Positions 8,064 to 17,897 are shown, counted from the first letter of the stretch. The stretch is 42,537 nucleotides of DNA from Pseudomonas sp. (GCF_030147005.1 NZ_JASLAW010000066.1:1-42537); one strand, 5' to 3'. Numbers and translations are program-made. Notes: a model not told the origin generated them from the letters alone.

Positions 8064-9230
8064 ATGAATCCTGATATCCCTCTTCAACTTCTGGGCGGCA
8101 TCACGGCACGGGAGTTCCTGCGCGACTACTGGCAGAAAAAACCGCTGCTGATCCGCCAGGCCATCCCTGACTTCGAAAGCCCGATCGACGCCGACGAACT
8201 GGCCGGCCTGGCACTGGAAGAAGAAGTCGAGTCGCGCCTGGTGATCGAACACGGCGAGCGTCCGTGGGAGCTGCGTCGCGGCCCGTTCGCCGAAGACGCC
8301 TTCAGCACCCTGCCCGAGCGTGAGTGGACCCTGCTGGTGCAGGCGGTCGACCAGTTCGTGCCGGAAGTTGCCGAATTGCTCGAACATTTCCGCTTCCTGC
8401 CAAGCTGGCGCATCGACGATGTGATGATCAGCTTCGCCGCGCCGGGTGGCAGCGTCGGTCCGCATTTCGACAACTACGATGTGTTCCTGCTGCAAGCCCA
8501 AGGCAAGCGCAACTGGAAAATCGGCCAGATGTGCAGCTCTGAAAGCCCGCTGCTGCAACACGCCGACCTGCGCATCCTCGCCGAATTCGAAGAAAGCGCC
8601 GAATGGGTGCTCGAGCCGGGCGACATGCTTTACCTGCCGCCACGCCTGGCGCACTTCGGCATTGCCGAAGACGACTGCATGACCTACTCGGTCGGCTTCC
8701 GCGCACCGAGCGCAGCTGAAGTACTGACCCACTTCACCGACTTCCTCAGCCAGTACCTGACTGACGAAGAGCGCTACACCGATGCCGACGCTCAGCCGGT
8801 CAGCGACCCGCATCAGATTCAGAGTGACGCACTGGATCGCCTCAAGAGCCTGTTGGCCGAGCACATGAGCGACGAGCGCATGCTGCTGACCTGGTTCGGC
8901 CAGTTCATGACCGAACCGCGCTACCCGGAGTTGGTGGCGGGCGAAGAACTGGGCGAGGAAGATTTCATCAGCAGCCTGCAAGACGGCGCGATTCTGGTGC
9001 GCAACCCAAGCGCGCGCCTGGCCTGGTCGGAAGTGGACGACGACGTGCTGCTGTTCGCCAGCGGCCAAAGCCGTTACCTGCCGGGCAAACTGCGCGAACT
9101 GTTGAAGCTGGTGTGCTCGGCAGACGCGCTGCACAGTGAAAACCTGGGCGCGTGGCTGGCGGACGAAGACGGTCGCGACCTGCTGTGCGAACTGGTCAAG
9201 CAAGGCAGCCTGGGGTTTGCGGATGAATAA
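8064..9230 (+). CDS. roxA: Ribosomal protein L16 arginine hydroxylase, RoxA/YcfD-type JmjC protein
   Basis: 388 residues (E. coli YcfD/RoxA is 373). A cupin-4/JmjC 2-oxoglutarate- and Fe(II)-dependent oxygenase that hydroxylates an arginine of ribosomal protein L16. The iron facial triad is visible: His134 and Asp136 in GPHFDNYD, and His197 in PPRLAHFG. The C-terminal part, about 210-388, corresponds to the dimerisation and winged-helix domains. The ATG at 8064 (MNPDIPLQLLGGITAREFL) is chosen over an in-frame start at 7995 that would overlap the purB terminator. The stop overlaps the following acetyltransferase start by eight bases, implying coupled translation. Confidence 0.9.
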   Translation: MNPDIPLQLLGGITAREFLRDYWQKKPLLIRQAIPDFESPIDADELAGLALEEEVESRLVIEHGERPWELRRGPFAEDAFSTLPEREWTLLVQAVDQFVPEVAELLEHFRFLPSWRIDDVMISFAAPGGSVGPHFDNYDVFLLQAQGKRNWKIGQMCSSESPLLQHADLRILAEFEESAEWVLEPGDMLYLPPRLAHFGIAEDDCMTYSVGFRAPSAAEVLTHFTDFLSQYLTDEERYTDADAQPVSDPHQIQSDALDRLKSLLAEHMSDERMLLTWFGQFMTEPRYPELVAGEELGEEDFISSLQDGAILVRNPSARLAWSEVDDDVLLFASGQSRYLPGKLRELLKLVCSADALHSENLGAWLADEDGRDLLCELVKQGSLGFADE

Positions 9231-9645
9231 GATTCACGTAAGTGTCGCGGACTGGCGAAAGGATATCGACGAGATTCGGCGCATTCGTGAAGCGGTATTC
9301 ATCGCTGAACAATCGGTTCCACCGGAGCTTGAGTGGGACGCGGACGACGCCGGCGCGATGCATTTTCTTGCATTCGAAGGCGACTTTCCGATTGGCACTG
9401 CTCGCTTGCTGCCCAGCGGCGAAATTGGCCGCGTGTCGGTGCTCAAGGACTGGCGCGGGCTGAAGGTGGGCGACAAGCTGATGGAAGCGGTGATTGGCCA
9501 AGCCGAGAAACGTGGGCAGACCCGTCAGTTTCTAAGTGCGCAGGTATATGCGGCGCCGTTTTATGAGCGGCTGGGTTTCAAGATCGTCAGCGATGAGTTT
9601 CTTGAAGTCGGCATTCCGCATGTCGATATGGTGCGCGGGGACTGA
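9223..9645 (+). CDS. GNAT family N-acetyltransferase
   Basis: 140 residues. Motif A for acetyl-CoA binding is seen as GRVSVLKDWRGLKVGDKLMEA (about residues 67-87), and motif B as YAAPFYERLGF near the C-terminus. The acceptor substrate is unknown. The ATG at 9223 lies inside the end of roxA (ATGAATAA), so it is the second gene of a two-gene unit; the pairing with a ribosomal hydroxylase is conserved in gene order as I remember it for Pseudomonas, but a functional link is only inference. Confidence 0.88.
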   Translation: MNKIHVSVADWRKDIDEIRRIREAVFIAEQSVPPELEWDADDAGAMHFLAFEGDFPIGTARLLPSGEIGRVSVLKDWRGLKVGDKLMEAVIGQAEKRGQTRQFLSAQVYAAPFYERLGFKIVSDEFLEVGIPHVDMVRGD

Positions 9646-9663
9646 CCCAGAATTGCGCTGTCT

Positions 9664-9750
9664 CGTTCGCGAGCAAGCCCGCTCCCACATCTGAAAACAT
9701 TCCAGGGAATGTACTCGGTTAAATGTGGAAGCGGGCTTGCTCGCGAATGC
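9664..9750. repeat. REPIN (two inverted REP sequences), copy 1
   Basis: The left arm, ttcgcgagcaagcccgctcc and onward to 9690, and the right arm, atgtggaagcgggcttgctc and onward to 9750, are inverted copies about 30 bp apart. This is the typical paired-REP (REPIN) layout mobilised by RAYT transposases; no RAYT gene is in the window. Confidence 0.9.
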
Positions 9751-9767
9751 TATTTCAGCAGCACCCC

Positions 9768-9794
9768 AAATGCCCTGCCATGTCAGGGCATTTT
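9768..9794 (+). terminator. Rho-independent terminator
   Basis: AATGCCCTG (9769-9777) pairs with CAGGGCATT (9784-9792), followed by further T. It closes the roxA-GNAT unit after the REPIN. Confidence 0.75.
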
Positions 9795-9874
9795 GCCGTC
9801 TACGATTCAATTTGCGTTCCGCCAGGCCGACAAACTGGCACTATCAAGCCAAATGACTCGCAGAGATAACGGAC

Positions 9875-10612
9875 ATGTCCTTACGCACCCTGCTCACCGC
9901 CCTTCTCCTGACTGTCAGCGTTTCGGCCATGGCCGACACCGAAGTCGTCAACCTGAGCAACCGCACCAGCGCCGATCTGCTGCCGGTGGCGCAGAACTTC
10001 ATTGGCAAAGACGGTACCGTCAGCGCTTACGGCAACCAGCTCATTGTTAATGCCGATCCTGCCAAGATCCAGGGCTTGCGCACGCTGCTGGCTCAGCTCG
10101 ACACCCCGGCCAAGCGTTTGCTGATCACCGTCGACACCAATGAAAACAATCAGCAGAACAGCGGCGACAGCCAGACCCGCATCATCAGCTACGGCACCAC
10201 CAGCCGCGACGGTGGCATCCAGCAGATCCAGGCCAGTGAGGGCGTACCCGCGCTGATCCAGGTTGGCCAAAGCGTACCGCTCACCACCACCCAGCAGGAC
10301 AGCTACGGCCGCTTGCAGAACCAGACCCAGTATCGCAACGTCACACAGGGTTTTTACGTGACTGCCAGCGTTACCGGCGAGACCGTTCACCTCGCGATCA
10401 GTACCAACCGTGACCGCATGAGCCAAGAACGTCCCGATGTAGTGAACATTCAAAGTACCGACACAAGCGTCAGCGGCCGCTTGGGTGAATGGATCTCCCT
10501 GGCCGGCATCAACCGCGAAACCCAGGCCGACAAATCCTCTACAACCCGCAGCTACTCTACTCAGGGCCGTGATGACCTGACGGTGCGGGTCAAGGTCGAC
10601 ACACTGAACTGA
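9875..10612 (+). CDS. Exported protein with secretin N-terminal (STN/NolW)-like domain
   Basis: 245 residues with a clear Sec signal peptide (cleavage near SVSAMA-D, residue 20). The mature N-terminal part, about 21-100 (DLLPVAQNFIGKDGTVSAYGNQLIV..., then LRTLLAQLDTPAKRLLITVDT), matches the N-domain fold of type II/III secretins and NolW. The remainder (IQASEGVPALIQVGQSVPL..., TQGFYVTASVTGETVHLAIS...) looks like the start of a secretin core but stops before the membrane-spanning beta region, so the protein is probably periplasmic. No other secretion genes are nearby. A function cannot be assigned; an 11-bp perfect hairpin follows the gene. Confidence 0.75.
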   Translation: MSLRTLLTALLLTVSVSAMADTEVVNLSNRTSADLLPVAQNFIGKDGTVSAYGNQLIVNADPAKIQGLRTLLAQLDTPAKRLLITVDTNENNQQNSGDSQTRIISYGTTSRDGGIQQIQASEGVPALIQVGQSVPLTTTQQDSYGRLQNQTQYRNVTQGFYVTASVTGETVHLAISTNRDRMSQERPDVVNIQSTDTSVSGRLGEWISLAGINRETQADKSSTTRSYSTQGRDDLTVRVKVDTLN

Positions 10613-10652
10613 AGCACCGAAAACTGACTGGCGAGTCGTGTTAGACCAAAGA

Positions 10653-10678
10653 TGTAGTGCTTTAAAAAAAGCACTACA
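10653..10678. terminator. Strong hairpin after the secretin-like gene, no T-run on the plus strand
   Basis: TGTAGTGCTTT (10653-10663), loop AAAA, AAAGCACTACA (10668-10678): an 11-bp perfect stem 40 bp after the stop. It is not followed by a run of T, but A-rich/T-rich inner pairs could still stall polymerase. Confidence 0.5.
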
Positions 10679-10684
10679 AAACAT

Positions 10685-10713
10685 TTGACGATCCAAAAAA
10701 GCATGGGCATGAT
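10685..10713 (+). promoter_or_regulatory. Candidate sigma-70 promoter upstream of aceA
   Basis: TTGACG (10685-10690), a 17-base spacer and CATGAT (10708-10713). A start near 10720 would give aceA a leader of about 385 bases. Confidence 0.45.
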
Positions 10714-10719
10714 GGCCTC

Positions 10720-11105
10720 GCTCCCGCTAATCAGGGGCCCTGGCAAGGGCCTTCGGATCGTCGCTCCAAGCTACCCACCTGAGCCGATTCGTGTCTGTAC
10801 CGCCCACAAGGTGTGTTTGACGAGGTTGCGACTGGAACGAAGTTGTCCCGAGGGACGGAAGCCAACCAGGTAACCCGGCTACACACTGATGGATCGTACC
10901 AAGGCCCACGATGCCCGAAGACCGTTCGCAGTTTGCCCTTACCTGCTCAACTCCGCCTTGAGCCATCGTTCATCCCGTCGCCCTCACCGCCGAACCCGGC
11001 TTGACCGCCCAAGCTTCTGGTCAGCGAGCAGCCATCACCACGTACTCATTACGCGGCTGGCAAATGGAATTTTCCACCTAGACCTATGCGACGAGGTTTT
11101 TCCCC
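10720..11105 (+). other. Gene-free region upstream of aceA; possible structured leader or sRNA
   Basis: No credible gene is seen between 10613 and 11105. The stretch is G+C-rich and has short self-complementary parts such as GTCCC-GA-GGGAC near 10845. Small reading frames across it have no Shine-Dalgarno or recognisable product. There is no terminator before aceA, so a transcript from the candidate promoter at 10685-10713 would read into aceA. Confidence 0.4.
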
Positions 11106-12431
<1,326 letters not shown>

Positions 12432-12496
12432 GTGACTGAGTACACGGCCATTGCGGCCCCAGGGAAGACCTAACCGCAGTGCCGCACAACCATCAC

Positions 12497-12524
12497 GCCC
12501 CGACTGGTTCGGGGCTTTTTTTTT
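12497..12524 (+). terminator. Rho-independent terminator after aceA
   Basis: GCCCCGA (12497-12503), loop CTGGT, TCGGGGC (12509-12515), followed by nine T. Confidence 0.95.
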
Positions 12525-12559
12525 GCGCGCAGGAAATTCTCCGACCCCACACGGGGCTA

Positions 12560-12649
12560 AATGTGGAAGCGGGCTTCTCGCGAATGCGGTGGGCCAGCTG
12601 GTACAGCTTCAACTGACAGACCGCATTCGCGAGCAAGCCCGCTCCCACA
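12560..12649. repeat. REPIN, copy 2
   Basis: Inverted REP arms atgtggaagcgggcttctcg (left) and gcattcgcgagcaagcccgc (right). The left arm has lost one base of the usual gcttgctcgcg (it reads gcttctcgcg). Confidence 0.9.
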
Positions 12650-12968
12650 GGGGGGATGCGTTCAGCTTCAGGATTTTGTGCAAACATTGATCCAGAGCGG
12701 TATTAACCTTCGCAAAAACGGTTAAAAGATCCCCGTCGGTAACTAAGCGGCAAACCAGCAAGTAACGGCAACTTCCCCCGCCATACGAGAAACATTCGCT
12801 TAAATCCCGCGCAAACAATATTCATTATCATTTGGAATGCGAAAGGTTCGTTACAGCCTAAACAAAACATAATTGATAAAAAGCCCGCTAATGCCCGCTG
12901 TGCAAGGCCTGCAGCCCCACAAAGGTGCACTATGTGGTTATTACGCCGAATAATTTCGCCACAGGAAT

Positions 12969-12997
12969 TTTACTTGCCCGGTGTTTAGCCATAAAAT
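12969..12997 (+). promoter_or_regulatory. Candidate sigma-70 promoter for the nuo operon
   Basis: TTTACT (12969-12974), a 17-base spacer and TAAAAT (12992-12997), about 90 bases upstream of the nuoA ATG. Confidence 0.5.
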
Positions 12998-13010
12998 CAA
13001 CGCGATTGAT
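12996..13010. promoter_or_regulatory. Palindrome ATCAA-N5-TTGAT at the presumed nuo start
   Basis: ATCAA (12996-13000), CGCGA, TTGAT (13006-13010). It overlaps the end of the candidate -10 and the expected start of transcription, a usual place for a repressor. The half-sites are those of an ANR/FNR box but point the opposite way, so it is not a standard ANR box. Confidence 0.4.
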
Positions 13011-13087
13011 TGCAGTGCGACATATCGTCACTGCATCGTTACTTTTTCGAGCTCAGAGACCTTTGCTCTCTGTTAAGGATTTCCAGC

Positions 13088-13501
13088 ATGACCGACGCGA
13101 CAGGACTCATGGCCCACAACTGGGGCTTTGCCATTTTCCTCCTCGGTGTTGTAGGCCTTTGCGCCTTCATGCTCGGCGTTTCCAGCCTCCTCGGGTCAAA
13201 AGCCTGGGGCCGCAGCAAAAACGAACCGTTCGAGTCGGGCATGCTACCTACAGGTGGCGCCCGCTTGCGGCTCTCAGCCAAATTCTATCTGGTCGCGATG
13301 CTCTTCGTGATCTTCGATATCGAAGCCCTCTTTCTCTTTGCCTGGTCTGTGTCCGTCCGCGAAAGCGGCTGGACCGGATTCGTCGAAGCCCTCGTTTTCA
13401 TAGCAATTCTGTTGGCAGGCCTTGTCTACCTATTTCGAGTGGGCGCCCTTGACTGGGCTCCGGAAGCTCGTCGTAAGCGGCAAGCGAAGCTGAAACAATG
13501 A
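13088..13501 (+). CDS. nuoA: NADH-quinone oxidoreductase subunit A
   Basis: 137 residues with three membrane helices. The matrix-loop signature NEPFESGMLPTGGARLRLSAKFYL and FVIFDIEALFLFAW identify NuoA, a small subunit at the joint between the peripheral and membrane arms next to the quinone channel. The ATG at 13088 is eight bases after AAGGAT; an in-frame start at 13010 lies in the promoter region and is rejected. First gene of the 13-gene operon. Confidence 0.96.
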   Translation: MTDATGLMAHNWGFAIFLLGVVGLCAFMLGVSSLLGSKAWGRSKNEPFESGMLPTGGARLRLSAKFYLVAMLFVIFDIEALFLFAWSVSVRESGWTGFVEALVFIAILLAGLVYLFRVGALDWAPEARRKRQAKLKQ

Positions 13502-13511
13502 GGCTTTGGCG

Positions 13512-14186
13512 ATGCAATACAATCTCACCAGGATCGACCCGGATGCTCCTAACGAGCAGTACCCCATCGGCGAACGGGAAACCGTTTCCGACCCGTTAGA
13601 AGACCAAGTCCACAAAAACATCTACATGGGCAAGCTGGAAGACGTGCTGAGTGGCGCGGTCAACTGGGGGCGTAAAAACTCCCTGTGGCCGTACAACTTC
13701 GGCCTTTCGTGCTGCTACGTGGAAATGACCACCGCCTTCACGGCGCCCCACGACATCGCGCGCTTTGGTGCCGAAGTCATTCGGGCATCGCCGCGTCAGG
13801 CGGATTTCATGGTTATCGCCGGTACCTGCTTTATCAAGATGGCGCCGATCATTCAGCGTCTCTATGAGCAAATGCTCGAACCGAAATGGGTTATCTCCAT
13901 GGGTTCGTGCGCCAACTCCGGTGGCATGTACGACATCTACTCCGTGGTTCAAGGGGTGGACAAGTTCCTGCCCGTGGACGTCTACGTGCCTGGTTGCCCG
14001 CCCCGCCCCGAAGCATTTCTGCAAGGCTTGATGCTGTTGCAGGAATCGATTGGCAAGGAGCGTCGCCCGCTTTCCTGGGTTGTCGGTGATCAAGGCGTGT
14101 ACCGCGCCGAGATGCCGTCACAAAAGGAACAGCGCCGCGAACAGCGAATCGCAGTCACCAACCTGCGTAGCCCCGACGAAGTCTGA
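13512..14186 (+). CDS. nuoB: NADH-quinone oxidoreductase subunit B
   Basis: 224 residues. It carries cluster N2, the last 4Fe-4S centre before quinone; the ligands visible are the tandem Cys67-Cys68 (LSCCYVEM), Cys133 (GSCANSGG) and Cys162 (PGCPPRPE). I use the ATG at 13512 with GAGG eight bases upstream; a TTG at 13506 in the same frame is possible but less likely. It begins 10 bp after nuoA. The C-terminus is longer and more charged than the core. Confidence 0.97.
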   Translation: MQYNLTRIDPDAPNEQYPIGERETVSDPLEDQVHKNIYMGKLEDVLSGAVNWGRKNSLWPYNFGLSCCYVEMTTAFTAPHDIARFGAEVIRASPRQADFMVIAGTCFIKMAPIIQRLYEQMLEPKWVISMGSCANSGGMYDIYSVVQGVDKFLPVDVYVPGCPPRPEAFLQGLMLLQESIGKERRPLSWVVGDQGVYRAEMPSQKEQRREQRIAVTNLRSPDEV

Positions 14187-14257
14187 TCCAGCCCGCTTCT
14201 TTTATAGAACGAAAACCTGGCTTCATTCTTTACGTTGACCGAAAGCGATAAAAAACC

Positions 14258-16042
14258 ATGACTACAGGCAGTGCTCGACGCATCCCGCCTTATAAGGCAG
14301 ACGACCAGGATGTGGTCGTCGAACTCAATAACCGTTTTGGCCCTGACGCCTTCACCGCCCAGGCCACACGCACCGGCATGCCGGTGCTGTGGGTGGCGCG
14401 TGCCAAGCTTGTCGAAGTCCTGACCTTCCTGCGCAACCTGCCCAAGCCGTACGTCATGCTCTATGACCTGCATGGCGTGGACGAGCGTTTGCGCACTAAA
14501 CGCCAGGGCCTGCCGAGCGGCGCCGATTTCACCGTGTTCTATCACCTGATGTCGCTGGAGCGTAATAGCGACGTGATGATCAAGGTCGCGCTGAGCGAGA
14601 GCGACCTGAGCGTGCCGACCGTGACCGGCATCTGGCCGAACGCCAGCTGGTACGAACGCGAAGTCTGGGACATGTTCGGTATCGACTTCCCGGGCCACCC
14701 GCACCTGACGCGCATCATGATGCCGCCAACCTGGGAAGGTCACCCGCTGCGCAAGGACTACCCTGCCCGCGCCACCGAATTCGACCCGTTCAGCCTGACC
14801 CTCGCCAAGCAGCAGCTTGAAGAAGAGGCGGCGCGCTTCCGTCCGGAAGACTGGGGCATGAAGCGTTCCGGCACCAATGAGGACTACATGTTCCTCAACC
14901 TGGGCCCGAACCACCCTTCGGCTCACGGTGCATTCCGCATCATCCTGCAGTTGGACGGCGAAGAAATCGTCGACTGCGTTCCTGACATCGGTTATCACCA
15001 CCGTGGTGCCGAGAAGATGGCCGAGCGCCAGTCGTGGCACAGCTTCATCCCGTACACCGACCGTATCGACTACCTCGGCGGCGTGATGAACAACCTGCCG
15101 TACGTGCTCTCGGTCGAGAAGCTGGCCGGTATCAAGGTACCGGACCGCGTCGATACCATCCGCATCATGATGGCCGAGTTCTTCCGCATCACCAGCCATT
15201 TGCTGTTCCTGGGGACTTATATCCAGGACGTCGGCGCCATGACCCCGGTGTTCTTCACCTTCACCGACCGTCAACGCGCCTACAAGGTCATCGAAGCCGT
15301 CACCGGTTTCCGCCTGCACCCGGCCTGGTACCGCATCGGCGGCGTGGCCCACGACCTGCCGAACGGCTGGGAGCGCCTGGTCAAGGAATTCATCGACTGG
15401 ATGCCCAAGCGTCTGGACGAGTACCAGAAGGCCGCCCTGGATAACAGCATCCTCAAGGGGCGTACCATCGGCGTCGCGCAGTACAACACCAAAGAGGCCC
15501 TGGAATGGGGCGTCACCGGCGCCGGCTTGCGCTCCACCGGCTGCGATTTCGACCTGCGCAAGGCGCGCCCGTACTCCGGCTACCAGAACTTCGAGTTCGA
15601 AGTGCCGCTGGCGGCCAATGGCGATGCCTACGACCGCTGCATCGTGCGCGTCGAAGAAATGCGCCAGAGCCTGAAGATCATCGAGCAGTGCATGCGCAAC
15701 ATGCCGGCAGGCCCGTACAAGGCGGATCACCCGCTGACCACGCCGCCGCCCAAAGAGCGCACGCTGCAGCACATCGAAACCCTGATCACGCACTTCCTGC
15801 AAGTCTCGTGGGGCCCGGTAATGCCGGCCAACGAGTCCTTCCAGATGATTGAAGCGACCAAGGGTATCAACAGTTATTACCTAACGAGCGATGGCGGCAC
15901 CATGAGCTACCGCACCCGGATTCGCACCCCAAGCTTCCCGCACTTGCAGCAGATCCCTTCGGTGATCAAAGGCGAGATGGTCGCGGACTTGATTGCGTAC
16001 CTGGGTAGTATCGATTTCGTTATGGCCGACGTGGACCGCTAA
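14258..16042 (+). CDS. nuoC: NADH-quinone oxidoreductase fused subunit C/D
   Basis: 594 residues, the gammaproteobacterial fusion of NuoC (about 1-180, ending in the HPLRKDYPA segment) and NuoD (about 200-594). The NuoD part has GPNHPSAHGAFR, whose His is at the quinone head-group site, and the C-terminal FVMADVDR. Sits in the peripheral arm and, with NuoB, forms the quinone pocket. A 71-bp gap separates it from nuoB; nuoE starts 2 bp after its stop. Often named nuoC or nuoCD. Confidence 0.97.
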   Translation: MTTGSARRIPPYKADDQDVVVELNNRFGPDAFTAQATRTGMPVLWVARAKLVEVLTFLRNLPKPYVMLYDLHGVDERLRTKRQGLPSGADFTVFYHLMSLERNSDVMIKVALSESDLSVPTVTGIWPNASWYEREVWDMFGIDFPGHPHLTRIMMPPTWEGHPLRKDYPARATEFDPFSLTLAKQQLEEEAARFRPEDWGMKRSGTNEDYMFLNLGPNHPSAHGAFRIILQLDGEEIVDCVPDIGYHHRGAEKMAERQSWHSFIPYTDRIDYLGGVMNNLPYVLSVEKLAGIKVPDRVDTIRIMMAEFFRITSHLLFLGTYIQDVGAMTPVFFTFTDRQRAYKVIEAVTGFRLHPAWYRIGGVAHDLPNGWERLVKEFIDWMPKRLDEYQKAALDNSILKGRTIGVAQYNTKEALEWGVTGAGLRSTGCDFDLRKARPYSGYQNFEFEVPLAANGDAYDRCIVRVEEMRQSLKIIEQCMRNMPAGPYKADHPLTTPPPKERTLQHIETLITHFLQVSWGPVMPANESFQMIEATKGINSYYLTSDGGTMSYRTRIRTPSFPHLQQIPSVIKGEMVADLIAYLGSIDFVMADVDR

Positions 16043-16044
16043 GC

Positions 16045-16542
16045 ATGAATAGCACGCTTATCCAGACAGACCGTTTCACCTTGAGTGAAACCGAGCGCTC
16101 GGCCATCGAGCACGAGCTGCATCACTATGAAGATCCGCGCGCGGCGTCGATCGAAGCGTTGAAGATCGTCCAGAAGGAACGTGGCTGGGTGCCGGACGGC
16201 GCCCTCTACGCCATCGGCGAGATCCTCGGCATCCCCGCCAGCGACGTTGAAGGCGTGGCGACGTTCTACAGCCAGATCTTCCGTCAGCCGGTGGGCCGCC
16301 ACATCATTCGCGTATGCGACAGCATGGTCTGCTACATCGGTGGCCACGAGTCCGTGGTCAGCGAAATCCAGGCCAAACTGGGCATCGGCCTCGGCCAGAC
16401 CACCGCAGACGGCCGCTTCACGCTGCTGCCGGTGTGCTGCCTGGGCAACTGCGACAAGGCGCCGGCGTTGATGATCGACGACGACACATTCGGTGACGTG
16501 CAGCCTGCTGGCGTGACCCAATTGCTCGAGGGCTACCCATGA
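16045..16542 (+). CDS. nuoE: NADH-quinone oxidoreductase subunit E
   Basis: 165 residues, thioredoxin-like 2Fe-2S subunit (cluster N1a) of the NADH-input module. Ligands are Cys91 and Cys96 (VCDSMVC) and Cys132 and Cys136 (CCLGNC), in the spacing known for E. coli NuoE. The stop overlaps the nuoF ATG by four bases. Confidence 0.97.
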   Translation: MNSTLIQTDRFTLSETERSAIEHELHHYEDPRAASIEALKIVQKERGWVPDGALYAIGEILGIPASDVEGVATFYSQIFRQPVGRHIIRVCDSMVCYIGGHESVVSEIQAKLGIGLGQTTADGRFTLLPVCCLGNCDKAPALMIDDDTFGDVQPAGVTQLLEGYP

Positions 16543-17897
16543 CCCTGACTTCCTTCGGCCCGGCCAACCTGATCAAGCGTTCGGCCGAGACCCACCCGCT
16601 GACCTGGCGCCTGCGTGATGATGGCGAGCCCGTGTGGCTCGACGAATACCAGACCAAGAACGGCTACGCCGCCGCGCGCAAAGCCTTCGCCGACATGGCC
16701 CAGGACGATATCGTCCAAACCGTGAAAGACGCCGGCCTCAAAGGCCGTGGCGGTGCAGGCTTCCCCACGGGCGTGAAGTGGGGCCTGATGCCCAAAGACG
16801 AATCCATCAACATTCGGTACCTGCTGTGCAACGCCGATGAAATGGAGCCCAACACCTGGAAAGACCGCATGCTGATGGAGCAACTGCCCCATCTGCTGAT
16901 CGAAGGCATGCTGATCAGTGCCCGCGCGCTGAAAACCTACCGCGGCTACATCTTCCTGCGCGGTGAATACACCACCGCCGCCAAGCACCTCAACCGTGCC
17001 GTGGCCGAAGCCAAGGCGGCGGGCCTGTTGGGCAAGAACATTCTGGGTTCGGGTTTCGACTTCGAGCTGTTCGTGCACACCGGCGCCGGGCGTTATATCT
17101 GCGGTGAAGAAACCGCGCTGATCAACTCCCTCGAAGGCCGCCGCGCCAACCCGCGCTCCAAGCCGCCCTTCCCTGCCGCCGTGGGCGTGTGGGGCAAGCC
17201 GACCTGTGTGAACAACGTCGAGACCCTGTGCAACGTGCCGGCGATCATCGCCGACGGCGTGGACTGGTACAAATCGTTGGCACGTGAAGGCAGCGAAGAC
17301 ATGGGCACCAAGCTCATGGGCTTCTCCGGCAAGGTCAAGAACCCGGGCCTGTGGGAGCTGCCGTTTGGCGTGACCGCACGCGAGCTGTTCGAGGACTATG
17401 CCGGCGGTATGCGCGACGGCTATACCTTGAAGGCCTGGCAGCCAGGCGGCGCCGGCACCGGTTTCCTGCTGCCCGAGCACCTTGACGCACAAATGTATGC
17501 CGGTGGCATCGGCAAGGTGGGCACCCGGATGGGTACCGGCCTGGCGATGGCGGTGGACAACACGGTGAACATGGTCTCGCTGCTGCGCAACATGGAGCAG
17601 TTCTTTGCCCGTGAGTCCTGCGGCTTCTGCACCCCATGCCGCGATGGCCTGCCGTGGAGCGTCAAGCTGCTGATGGCCCTGGAAAACGGCGAAGGCCGCG
17701 AGGGTGATATCGAAACCCTGCTGGGCCTGGTCGGTTTCCTCGGCCCAGGCAAGACCTTCTGTGCTCACGCACCGGGTGCGGTGGAGCCATTGGGCAGCGC
17801 AATCAAGTACTTCCGCCCTGAATTCGAGGCCGGCATCGCGCCAACCCGCGCGGGCGAGCTCACTCAGGTGGTATCGCCGACCATGATCGGTGCGTAG
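16539..17897 (+). CDS. nuoF: NADH-quinone oxidoreductase subunit F (NADH/FMN site)
   Basis: 452 residues. The NADH- and FMN-binding loop GRGGAGFPTG is at 69-78, and the 4Fe-4S cluster N3 ligands are Cys361, Cys364 and Cys367 (SCGFCTPC) with Cys408. It accepts hydride from NADH and passes electrons to the iron-sulfur chain. After its stop there is a 135-bp gap before nuoG, the largest within the operon, with an AAAGCC...GGCTTT imperfect hairpin at 17906-17933. Confidence 0.97.
   Translation: MTLTSFGPANLIKRSAETHPLTWRLRDDGEPVWLDEYQTKNGYAAARKAFADMAQDDIVQTVKDAGLKGRGGAGFPTGVKWGLMPKDESINIRYLLCNADEMEPNTWKDRMLMEQLPHLLIEGMLISARALKTYRGYIFLRGEYTTAAKHLNRAVAEAKAAGLLGKNILGSGFDFELFVHTGAGRYICGEETALINSLEGRRANPRSKPPFPAAVGVWGKPTCVNNVETLCNVPAIIADGVDWYKSLAREGSEDMGTKLMGFSGKVKNPGLWELPFGVTARELFEDYAGGMRDGYTLKAWQPGGAGTGFLLPEHLDAQMYAGGIGKVGTRMGTGLAMAVDNTVNMVSLLRNMEQFFARESCGFCTPCRDGLPWSVKLLMALENGEGREGDIETLLGLVGFLGPGKTFCAHAPGAVEPLGSAIKYFRPEFEAGIAPTRAGELTQVVSPTMIGA

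Larger units (their letters stand above)
12650..13087 (+). other. Long gene-free region upstream of nuoA
   Basis: About 430 bp with no convincing reading frame. It is A+T-richer than its surroundings, holds the candidate nuo promoter (12969-12997) and a palindrome overlapping it, and ends with the nuoA Shine-Dalgarno (AAGGA near 13075). Confidence 0.6.

Noticed and set aside
12996..13010. A standard ANR/FNR box before nuoA
   Set aside because: The half-sites are in the reversed order (ATCAA then TTGAT) with a five-base spacer, so it does not fit TTGAT-N4-ATCAA; it is kept only as an unassigned palindrome.
14090..15802. 570-codon minus-strand frame opposite nuoB/nuoCD, and similar ones opposite aceA, mnmA, purB, nuoL, nuoM and nuoN
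   Set aside because: All are shadows of well-identified genes and have His/Gln/Val-rich compositions typical of reverse-frame translation.
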